This document shows positions 52,497-58,968 of a DNA stretch of 58,968 nucleotides, one piece after another. The stretch covers positions 1 through 58,968 of the forward strand of contig JAWKPF010000029.1 in assembly GCA_041390825.1 (NCBI GenBank), read 5' to 3'. The DNA comes from Thermomicrobiales bacterium (lineage in GTDB: Bacteria; Chloroflexota; Chloroflexia; Thermomicrobiales; UBA6265). Under the pieces are notes generated by a model, which was given only the letters and a program-made list of their open reading frames with translations, searched no databases and was not told where the DNA came from. Position 1 is the stretch's first letter; every line of letters begins with the position of its first letter. Both the position numbers and the translations under genes were made by a program.

Positions 52497-53600
52497 ATGT
52501 CCGATCCCCGCATTGCCAAATGGGCCGATGTGCTGACTGGTTACTGCGTCGATGTGCAACCGGGTCAAACTGTGGCAATCGGCGGTGGGGTCGCAGCAGA
52601 ACCGTTGCTGCGGGCGATCTACGCCAGGGTGGTACAGCGGGGAGGGCTCCCAGTGCTGATGCCGGAGTTCAGCGGGCTGGGCGCGACCTTGCTGAACCAT
52701 GGCGACGATGAACAGCTTGCGTTCATCACTCCTTGGGAGCAATTCATCAATACCGAAGCGGACTGCTCGATCCGTGTCATGGCGGAGACAAATACCCGCA
52801 ACGCTAGCGGGGTCGATCCGGCCCGTGCGGCACAGTTCACGAAGGCCCGCGCCGATCTCCGGCAGAGCTCCATGGCCCGGGCAGGAAGCGGAGACTACAA
52901 GTGGAGCCTGACGCTCTACCCAACCGACGCCTACGCGCAAGATGCAGAGATGAACACCGATGATTACTTCGAGTTCATCATGGGAGCTTGCCGGTTGGAC
53001 GAAGCCGATCCTGTGGCCGCCTGGGTGGCGATGCGCGAGTTTCAGGCAGGTATCGTCGATTGGTTGACACCCCGGCGGGAGCTTCGCCTGGTCGCTCCGG
53101 GGACCGATTTTCGATGTTCTATCGAGGGCCGCAGGTGGATCAACTCGGACGGCAAGCGCAACTTCCCGTCGGGTGAAGTCTTCACCGGCCCGGTCGAGGA
53201 TTCAGCCGAGGGTGAAGTGCGCTTCTCGTTTCCGGTGGTGACGCAAGGGCGGCAGATCAACGATATCCGGCTCAAGTTCGAAGCGGGTCAGGTGGTCGAT
53301 GCGAGTGCCGCGAAGAACGAAGCGTTCCTGCTGGAAAACCTCGAGAGCGACGAAGGCGCCCGAAGGCTGGGAGAGATCGCGGTTGGCACCAACTTCGGGA
53401 TCACCGCGTTCACCGGCCAGATCTTGCTCGACGAGAAGATCGGCGGCACAGCGCACATGGCGCTTGGGGCGGGCTATCCGGAAACCGGGAGCACGAACCG
53501 CTCGGCCATTCACTGGGACATGATTTGCGACTTGCGCCAGGGTGACCGAATCGAAGTCGATGGCGAACCGCTGCTGGTCGACGGTCAGTTTGTCCTCTGA
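52497..53600 (+). CDS. M29 family aminopeptidase (thermophilic metallo-aminopeptidase)
   Basis: 367 residues. The M29 pattern is complete: NFPSGEVFTGPVEDSAEG with the metal Glu, GEIAVGTNFGI, and KIGGTAHMALGAGYPETG followed by SAIHWDMICDL with the last His/Asp ligands. Family members (aminopeptidase T) cleave N-terminal residues with two metal ions. GAGGAGAACAGG precedes the ATG. Its end overlaps by 16 bases the end of the convergent four-carbon acid-sugar kinase gene. Confidence 0.9.
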   Translation: MSDPRIAKWADVLTGYCVDVQPGQTVAIGGGVAAEPLLRAIYARVVQRGGLPVLMPEFSGLGATLLNHGDDEQLAFITPWEQFINTEADCSIRVMAETNTRNASGVDPARAAQFTKARADLRQSSMARAGSGDYKWSLTLYPTDAYAQDAEMNTDDYFEFIMGACRLDEADPVAAWVAMREFQAGIVDWLTPRRELRLVAPGTDFRCSIEGRRWINSDGKRNFPSGEVFTGPVEDSAEGEVRFSFPVVTQGRQINDIRLKFEAGQVVDASAAKNEAFLLENLESDEGARRLGEIAVGTNFGITAFTGQILLDEKIGGTAHMALGAGYPETGSTNRSAIHWDMICDLRQGDRIEVDGEPLLVDGQFVL

Positions 53601-54802
53601 GTGAGAAACCGCACTGCGTCGACCATTGCGCGCTCATCGCCAAAACTGCCAGCCTTGGTCACGATGGGGAGCCCGGCGCGTTTGCCGCCCGAAAGCGTGC
53701 CCCAGGGAATAGCCGGGAGCACTTCGCCCCCGAGCCAGATGGCGTCTGCTTCCAGGCGCGCGCAAACGGCGCCTGCCACGTCGCCACCGGTGAGCACCAT
53801 GGCATCGTAGCGGTCGAGCACGCGGGGATCTGTTGCAAGAGCGGCAAGCGCCCTGGCGATTTCGTCGCCTGGGAGCGAGGAATTGGGCGTGTCGGAGGTG
53901 GTCAGGGTAAACGACCGACCCTCGTCGAATGCGCGGCGCATTCGCTCGATCGTTCGCTCGGTAACTGCCGGGTCGAGGTGGCCGAGCTCGAAGCTGAGCC
54001 GCAATGTTTCCACACCGGACGCTTCCAACGCCGCCACCTGCGCGGCTGAGGTGGCATGCCGGCTGCCGGCAACGGTGAACACGTTCCGAGCGGGGGTGCC
54101 CAATCCATCACGTGCAGTCTTGCCATCGTGCTTGGCGAGCTCCGCCGCGATCTGCTTGGAGAACCCTGCCGAACCTGCCAGCAGATGGGTTTGGTTGCCG
54201 ACCACGGTTTCGGCCAGGATGGACAGGTCACCGTTCGATTCCGCGTCGATCACGACGATTGGCCGCACCACATGGTCGATGGCGGCGCGCAAGCGATCGG
54301 TTCCCGCACGCACCGTTTCGAGACCGATCGAGCGGCCGAGATCACCCGGCAACCCCAGGAGCTCGACGACGGAGGCCGAAGCACGCCCCACGCCGAGGGG
54401 CGATTCGGTGAGCAGTACATCGTTGACGTACACGTTGCCATCGACGGTCATGCGCGCCTGATCTGGCAGCGCCGGCGCAATGATGACGGCCCGGCGTCCG
54501 GTCTGTCGCATGAGAAATGCGATCTGCGGACCAGGGTGGCCGCGGAAGACCGAGTCCACCTTGGCATACCAGACCGTGTGATCGTCAGTTTCCGGAAGCA
54601 ATGCCATCGACTGCTTGAAGAGCGCTTCGATACGGTCCGCCGAGGCGTCCCGCGTCTCATTGGAGAGCGCGATGACCTCTGCGTCCGGCGGGGTGGCACG
54701 CAACGGAACCGCCGTGGCGAATCCGGCGGCGGCAAATGGCGCGCCTGCATCGGCGGCGCCGGTCAAATCGTCGGCAACGACGATCGCCCGTGGTGGAGTC
54801 AT
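53585..54802 (-). CDS. Four-carbon acid sugar kinase family protein (DtnK/OtnK-like)
   Basis: 405 residues from the ATG at 54802, which overlaps the preceding PdxA-like stop by ATGA. IVVADDLTGAADAGAPFA is the family start; KVDSVFRGHPGPQI binds substrate; VFTVAGSRHATSAAQV and VLTGGDVAGAVCARL carry the nucleotide-binding region of the C-terminal domain. Relatives phosphorylate D-threonate or D-/L-erythronate. Since a PdxA2-type dehydrogenase is coupled to it, 4-phospho-D-threonate (or -erythronate) is the likely product. Confidence 0.9.
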   Translation of the reverse strand: MTPPRAIVVADDLTGAADAGAPFAAAGFATAVPLRATPPDAEVIALSNETRDASADRIEALFKQSMALLPETDDHTVWYAKVDSVFRGHPGPQIAFLMRQTGRRAVIIAPALPDQARMTVDGNVYVNDVLLTESPLGVGRASASVVELLGLPGDLGRSIGLETVRAGTDRLRAAIDHVVRPIVVIDAESNGDLSILAETVVGNQTHLLAGSAGFSKQIAAELAKHDGKTARDGLGTPARNVFTVAGSRHATSAAQVAALEASGVETLRLSFELGHLDPAVTERTIERMRRAFDEGRSFTLTTSDTPNSSLPGDEIARALAALATDPRVLDRYDAMVLTGGDVAGAVCARLEADAIWLGGEVLPAIPWGTLSGGKRAGLPIVTKAGSFGDERAMVDAVRFLTQRTN

Positions 54803-55815
54803 GCGTCGCTCGCGTTCCTCGCTCGAACCATCTGGACCGCGACGTCGATTGCGGCCAGCATGCTCTCTTCCCGGGCAATTCCTCGCCCGGCGATGTCGAA
54901 TGCGGTGCCATGATCGACCGAGGTGCGGATCACCGGCAAACCAAGACTGACATTGACGCCCGAATCGAACGCCAGCAGTTTCATGGGAATGTGCCCCTGA
55001 TCGTGATACATCGCCACCACGATGTCGTACGCCCCTTTGGTGGCGCGCAGGAAGACCGTGTCCGGGGGCTGTGGATCCGAAACGTCCATACCGCGCGCGC
55101 GCATCTCGTTGATGGCCGGTTCGATAGCGGTTGCTTCTTCGTTTCCGAAGAGACCGCCTTCGCTGGCGTGGGGATTGAGTCCGGCGACCGCGATGCGAGG
55201 CTGCGCGATGCCAAGCGCGCGGCAGGCATCGTAGGCGATCTGGATCACGTCCATGACGCGCTGTTTGGTCACGCGCGCGATCGCTTCGGTCAGCGCGACA
55301 TGGGTGGAGACATGCACCACGCGAAGGTTGGGACCGATGAGCAGCATGCTGACCTTTTCCGCGCGGGTGCGTTCGGTCAACAGTTCGGTGTGCCCGGCAT
55401 AGTGAAAACCCGCGGCAAACATGGCGGCCTTGTTCAGCGGGGCGGTGACGATGGCGTCGACCTCGCCGGCCATTGCCATGTCGCAAGCGGCAAAGACATA
55501 TTCCACCGCGGCTTTGCCGCTGGCGGGCGAAATGACTCCCCAGGGACAATCGGCTGGATTGGCATTGTTCAGGTCGATGAGGGTTACGGTGCCCGGCTGG
55601 AAGACTGCGGTTGCGGGTCCTCCAGCGTCGTCGATGTGGAGCGGGTCGATGTTCAGCTCGATCATCGCGCGGTCGAGAATGCGACGGTCACCGATGACGA
55701 GTGGATTGCATTGCTCGTAAACGGCTGGATGCGCCAATGCCTTCAGCACGACCTCGGGTCCAATACCCGAAGGGTCGCCCATTGTGATCGCCAGGATCGG
55801 TTTTTGCGCGTCCAT
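54799..55815 (-). CDS. PdxA/PdxA2-type 4-phosphohydroxythreonine (4-phospho-threonate) dehydrogenase
   Basis: 338 residues from the ATG at 55815 (GAGGAAGG upstream). ITMGDPSGIGPEVVLKAL opens the family; HYAGHTELLTERT, VHVSTHVALTEAI and GLNPHASEGGLFGNEE hold the His metal ligands; AMYHDQGHIPMKLLAFDSG carries the third. PdxA makes pyridoxal precursor; PdxA2 paralogues oxidise 4-phospho-D-threonate or -erythronate and lie beside a DtnK/OtnK kinase, as here. I therefore favour the catabolic role. Confidence 0.9.
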   Translation of the reverse strand: MDAQKPILAITMGDPSGIGPEVVLKALAHPAVYEQCNPLVIGDRRILDRAMIELNIDPLHIDDAGGPATAVFQPGTVTLIDLNNANPADCPWGVISPASGKAAVEYVFAACDMAMAGEVDAIVTAPLNKAAMFAAGFHYAGHTELLTERTRAEKVSMLLIGPNLRVVHVSTHVALTEAIARVTKQRVMDVIQIAYDACRALGIAQPRIAVAGLNPHASEGGLFGNEEATAIEPAINEMRARGMDVSDPQPPDTVFLRATKGAYDIVVAMYHDQGHIPMKLLAFDSGVNVSLGLPVIRTSVDHGTAFDIAGRGIAREESMLAAIDVAVQMVRARNASDA

Positions 55816-55931
55816 TTCCCGCCTTCCTCGTGTGGACGGCATCGTACCGCGAACCGAAGTTCAGAGTCCGGAGCCCTGGGTCCTGAGATGATGCGAGCCT
55901 TGTCAGCCAGTCCCGGTGCGACGTTGCAATC

Positions 55932-56423
55932 TCACGCTGGGGAGCTCAGGACCCAATTGCGCACTGCGGTCAACAACTGCTCGACCGTGACCTGCACCGA
56001 ACCGCCGGATGCCTCGATGAAATACTGGACCTGCAGATTGACGATCGAGCCGTGGTTGTCCCCTGCCAGGCGAAAGTCGGTGCGGAGCCCGTAAATCCGC
56101 TTGCCGAGCGCATAGGCGTAGCCGATTTCCGCGGCTGTGCCGGAGTCGACGTCGACGCCATCGAGGATCGCGACCATGCCGTCAGCCTTGCGGATCGATT
56201 CCGCGTTCGCGCGGCCGAGCTCGGTGTTGATTTCAGCCAGCGCCGCGAACGCCTCGGCTCGGCTGTCGACCCCGGCGATGCGCGCGAATTCGTCAACGAA
56301 GCGCACGTCGTCCCAGGGGTTCAAGACTTCGACATGGGGGCCGAGCCGCTCGACCAGGTCCGCCATGAAGTGCCGGGTCGAATCGGCGAAACCAAGTGGC
56401 GAAGCGAGATAGATGCTTACCAT
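55932..56423 (-). CDS. Nucleoside 2-deoxyribosyltransferase family protein
   Basis: 163 residues from the ATG at 56423. SIYLASPLGFADSTRHFM gives the N-terminal strand and substrate loop; IRKADGMVAILDGVDVDSGTAAEIGYAYALGKRIYGLR carries the signature with the nucleophilic Glu in the GTAAEIG segment. Members transfer deoxyribose between bases; related proteins hydrolyse nucleotides. Its start overlaps the esterase stop by 7 bases. Confidence 0.88.
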   Translation of the reverse strand: MVSIYLASPLGFADSTRHFMADLVERLGPHVEVLNPWDDVRFVDEFARIAGVDSRAEAFAALAEINTELGRANAESIRKADGMVAILDGVDVDSGTAAEIGYAYALGKRIYGLRTDFRLAGDNHGSIVNLQVQYFIEASGGSVQVTVEQLLTAVRNWVLSSPA

Positions 56424-57160
56424 TGCAGGGACTCGCGCTTCACGCCCAACACGGTTTCGTGTTGCGGCAGGGCTTCGACGATGTGCTCGTCCCAGTACTC
56501 CCATGTGTGGCCGCCGGCATGCTCGGCGTAGAGATGCGCGATCCCGAGATCGTCCAGCAATCGATGAAAGTCACGATTGCTCTCGATCAGCTCGTCGTCG
56601 ACTCCGCAATCGAACGAGATCACTGGCAGATCGGTGCGGCCCGCGAGCTTCGGGGCGAGATCGTGCAGACTCGCGTCCTCGATCTGGGCCAGATTGAGCG
56701 CGGGCACGATATCGCCGATCACGAAGGCCGACGAATGAGCCCAGATGGAGGCGAACTTGTCCGGGTGCCGCAATCCGAGACGCATGGCGCCGTAGCCGCC
56801 CATCGAGAGTCCACCGATGCCCCATTTCCGGTCATCGACATGGAAGTTCCGATGCACTTCGTTCCAAAGATCGTCCACGATCATCGTTTCGAACAGCTGG
56901 CGGTTGAGGCGTTCGTGCGTTTGGGTTGGCCAGTCGAGATAGGCTGAGGTTCCTCCGTCGGGCAGAACGACGATCAGTTCCAGATCGCGAACGTGGTGAA
57001 CCATCTTCGACTTGTGTATCCAGCTGTTGTGATCGTCGAAGAGCCCATGGAGCTGCAGCAGCACTGGAAATGGGCCAGTCCCCGTATCCGGCAAGATGGC
57101 GTCATACGTGGTGCGCCGACCCAGCGCATGACTGTAGAACTGAACCGTCGCAACTCCCAT
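56417..57160 (-). CDS. Esterase family protein (esterase D/antigen 85-like, S-formylglutathione hydrolase-like)
   Basis: 247 residues. VLLQLHGLFDDHNSW is the oxyanion region, GIGGLSMGGYGAMRLG is the Ser nucleophile elbow, DCGVDDELIESN supplies the Asp and GGHTWEYWDEHI the His, so the triad is complete. No signal peptide, so cytosolic. AGGGAAGGGCGG lies upstream of the ATG. It is translationally linked to the deoxyribosyltransferase; the shared function is unclear. Confidence 0.88.
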   Translation of the reverse strand: MGVATVQFYSHALGRRTTYDAILPDTGTGPFPVLLQLHGLFDDHNSWIHKSKMVHHVRDLELIVVLPDGGTSAYLDWPTQTHERLNRQLFETMIVDDLWNEVHRNFHVDDRKWGIGGLSMGGYGAMRLGLRHPDKFASIWAHSSAFVIGDIVPALNLAQIEDASLHDLAPKLAGRTDLPVISFDCGVDDELIESNRDFHRLLDDLGIAHLYAEHAGGHTWEYWDEHIVEALPQHETVLGVKRESLQW

Positions 57161-57271
57161 GGTGTCCGCCCTTCCCTGCGCGTCGCCAATGCATCGTGGG
57201 CGTTACGGTAACGGTGGCTTGCGTCGGATGTCCAGTGGGGATCGGGTTCAGGATCTGTGTTCGGGAGACGA

Positions 57272-57302
57272 AACCGGGGAAAGCAAAGCGCTCTCCCCGG
57301 TT
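57272..57302 (-). terminator. Terminator after the NlpC/P60 gene
   Basis: 9-base perfect arms (AACCGGGGA / TCCCCGGTT) with a 13-base loop, 33 bases past the minus-strand stop, followed on that strand by a pyrimidine-rich TTCGTCTC. Confidence 0.6.
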
Positions 57303-57334
57303 CTCTCTGGCGACTGACGACTGATGACTGCCGA

Positions 57335-58968
57335 CTACGTGAGCCGTCTCGCGCCGAGATAGCGTGTCGAGTAGTAGTTCGAGCTGAGCGAGCTGATGCG
57401 GACTCCGGTGTTTTCGTTCTCGGCGTGGATGAACTGGTCGTTGCCGATGTACATGCCGACGTGCGAGAGCCCGACGGTGTAGGTGTTCTGGAAGAAGACC
57501 AGATCGCCCGGTTGCAGGCTGCCGTACTGGATCGGCGTGCCGGTGCCCCATTGGGTCCAGGTGCCGGCGCCGATATCGCGGCCGAGCACGTTGATCACGA
57601 CCCAGTAGGTGAAGCCAGAGCAGTCGAAGCTGTTCGGACCGTGCGTCGCCCAGACATAGGGATAGCCGAGATAGCGCATGGCGAAATCGACCAGCGATTG
57701 CCCGGTCGCCGAGCCCAATCCATTGCCCGCGCCCGCGCCGCCTCCGGTGCTGCCGCCAGCGCCGCTGTACGGGCCGGTAGTGGAAAGGGCTGCGGTGGTG
57801 TAGCTCAGATAATCCCCATGCATGTAGCCGGAAACCCCGCCCCACTGGACCGGATAGAACCCGCTGACCGGAGAACCGGTTACGCGCACCACGGTGCCGA
57901 CCGCTGCCACCCCGAGCACAGTGGCGGAGTAGCTGGCGTCGCTGCGGAAATTCAGCGTGTCGTTGACACGCGCGTTGCTGCCAGCGCCGAGATTGGTGCC
58001 ACCGACACCGGAGTTGCCGCCCGTGTTCCCTCCGGTTCCGCCGCCGGACGAGTTTCGGCTCAGATAGTCGCCGTAGACGAAGCCATTGCGGCCACCATAG
58101 GTAATGGCAATCCAGCTACCGGAGCTTCCGTTGCGCAGGGTAACGGTCGTGCCCTCGCTGAGTACGGCAATGACCGCGCCGTCGTATCCGGCGCTGGCGC
58201 GGAATCGGACTCCATCGCCATTGGTCCCGGACACTGTGGCGACACCGGTGGCCGCCCCAGTGCCGCCGGTGCCTCCGCCATTGGTTCCGCCGGTGTTGGA
58301 GACGTTGCCAAGGAAGTCGGTATGCACGAAGCCGGCGCGTCCCGCGCAGGTGACCGGCTGCCAAACCCCGACTGCCGATCCGCGTGAAGCAACGGACGTT
58401 CCCTCGGCCAGGACCGTGATGATCGAAGCGGTCAGGCTGGCCCCCGACCGGCAGCGAACGCCGTCGCCATCGGTGTTCTGCACGACGCCGGTGGCGCCGG
58501 TCAGCGCTGCTGATGGCTCGACTGGCTGCTCGGCGACTATTTCCTCTCCGGAGGCCTGCAGGAAGCGCGACGCCACGAACCCGGCCTGCGTTCCACAGAC
58601 CACCGGAGTCCATCCGTTGCTATCCGCGCCCGTAAGCGAAACCTGGGCGCCCAGCGGAAGCACGATCAGCACGGGGCTCTCCAGCGAGGCTCCGCTGCGG
58701 CATCGCAGCCCTCCGCCGCCTGTGTTGTAGACCACGGCAGTGCTCACAATGGACGCCGAAACGACCTCGGAAATCGACTGCTGGACGACCGGCGAATCGA
58801 CCACTTCCGGAATCGTCTGGCCCACTTCGACCGTGGGAGTCTCCTCGACCACCGTGGCCGTGATTTCGATCGTGGCGGTTTCTGTCACGATGACTTCGGT
58901 GGCGGTCTCCTCCGGAATGATTTCGGTGTCGACTGGAGCCGGAGTCTCGGTTTCCGTCACCTCCGCGG
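57335..58968 (-). CDS. Wall protein with repeated SH3b domains and NlpC/P60 peptidase, 5' end cut by window edge
   Basis: The frame is open to the right edge, so the N-terminus is missing (about 544 codons seen). A Thr/Glu/Val-rich stretch (ATEVIVTETATIEITATVVE) precedes four SH3b domains with the L/V-R-x-R-S/A-x-A-S motif (GLRCRSGASLESPVL; GVRCRSGASLTASII; GVRFRASAGYDGAVI; LNFRSDASYSATVL), separated by Gly/Thr/Asn linkers. The C-terminal NlpC/P60 domain has its catalytic Cys in NSFDCSGFTYW, the His in LSHVGMYIGN and a third polar residue at FIHAENEN. Such enzymes cut peptidoglycan stem peptides during growth or division. The true start lies beyond 58968; a GTG at 58960 is just an in-frame codon. 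Confidence 0.9.
   Translation of the reverse strand, partial: AEVTETETPAPVDTEIIPEETATEVIVTETATIEITATVVEETPTVEVGQTIPEVVDSPVVQQSISEVVSASIVSTAVVYNTGGGGLRCRSGASLESPVLIVLPLGAQVSLTGADSNGWTPVVCGTQAGFVASRFLQASGEEIVAEQPVEPSAALTGATGVVQNTDGDGVRCRSGASLTASIITVLAEGTSVASRGSAVGVWQPVTCAGRAGFVHTDFLGNVSNTGGTNGGGTGGTGAATGVATVSGTNGDGVRFRASAGYDGAVIAVLSEGTTVTLRNGSSGSWIAITYGGRNGFVYGDYLSRNSSGGGTGGNTGGNSGVGGTNLGAGSNARVNDTLNFRSDASYSATVLGVAAVGTVVRVTGSPVSGFYPVQWGGVSGYMHGDYLSYTTAALSTTGPYSGAGGSTGGGAGAGNGLGSATGQSLVDFAMRYLGYPYVWATHGPNSFDCSGFTYWVVINVLGRDIGAGTWTQWGTGTPIQYGSLQPGDLVFFQNTYTVGLSHVGMYIGNDQFIHAENENTGVRISSLSSNYYSTRYLGARRLT

Noticed and set aside
54736..56094. 452-codon plus-strand frame over the PdxA-like and kinase genes
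   Set aside because: Opposite strand to two well-supported coupled genes; composition (His/Asp/Arg-rich) fits antisense reading.
57257..58387. 376-codon plus-strand frame over the NlpC/P60 gene
   Set aside because: Antisense of SH3b and Gly-rich linker repeats; the minus-strand protein has complete catalytic motifs.
1..58968. tRNA, rRNA or riboswitch genes
   Set aside because: Reading the intergenic gaps showed no cloverleaf with CCA-side pairing, no rRNA-like conserved segments and no riboswitch core that I could defend; a covariance-model scan could still find something small.

Overview
The window is GC-rich and densely coded, with clean Shine-Dalgarno sites and many GTG/TTG starts. I saw no rRNA, tRNA, CRISPR array or insertion sequence. 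The gene mix suggests Chloroflexota, probably close to Thermomicrobia/Sphaerobacter: several large ATPase-LuxR regulators, PQQ-type beta-propellers, SH3b and NlpC/P60 wall proteins, a DUF849 enzyme, LtrA, M29 aminopeptidase, a CysO/Mec/MoeZ-like sulfur system, WYL regulators and DinB proteins. This taxonomic call is inference from gene content and composition.

Layout. 1-5.5 kb: truncated secreted alpha/beta hydrolase, an ATPase-LuxR regulator, a small ORF, a WYL regulator and a frameshifted RDD membrane protein. 5.6-10.8 kb: a left-reading envelope operon (solute-binding/VWA fusion, XpaC-like membrane protein, second solute-binding-like protein, small membrane-anchored protein) divergent from a PspA/IM30 gene. 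10.9-14.1 kb: second ATPase-LuxR and a beta-keto acid cleavage enzyme. 14.4-19.2 kb: sulfur-carrier locus of cysM, a decayed CysO-Mec pair, a truncated sortase-type surface protein, an intact CysO-Mec pair, and a convergent rhodanese-MoeB activating enzyme. 19.3-26.4 kb: small membrane and DUF6325 proteins, a Cys/Met-metabolism PLP enzyme, a Xre-RES toxin-antitoxin pair, an MFS transporter, an SH3b protein and LtrA. 26.5-37.4 kb: PQQ propeller, DinB protein, UxuA-like dehydratase, then a left-reading run of acyl-CoA ligase, serine hydrolase, GMC oxidoreductase (broken), ECF sigma (broken), membrane PQQ-propeller and secreted protein. 37.5-42.3 kb: two tandem paralogous ATPase-LuxR regulators. 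42.4-48.5 kb: two-component system and a sugar-catabolism operon (lactonase, dehydrogenase, isomerase, PfkB kinase). 48.5-59 kb: AbrB with PIN remnant, ChaB, aspartoacylase-like hydrolase, small envelope proteins, M29 aminopeptidase, a DtnK/PdxA2 pair, deoxyribosyltransferase, esterase, and the 3' part of a large SH3b-NlpC/P60 protein.

Most striking points: (i) a duplicated CysO-Mec cassette in which one copy is wrecked and the intact carrier protein ends Gly-Gly-Ala-Arg, implying it must be trimmed by its JAMM protease before use; (ii) the VWA/solute-binding/XpaC/PspA locus, which has no transporter genes and looks like an envelope-sensing or membrane-maintenance system; (iii) an ECF sigma overlapping a membrane protein with an outside PQQ-type propeller. 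Several otherwise good genes carry a single lost base in a homopolymer, which hints at residual sequencing error; the CysO-Mec, anchor-L and GMC damage is more complex and may be true decay.
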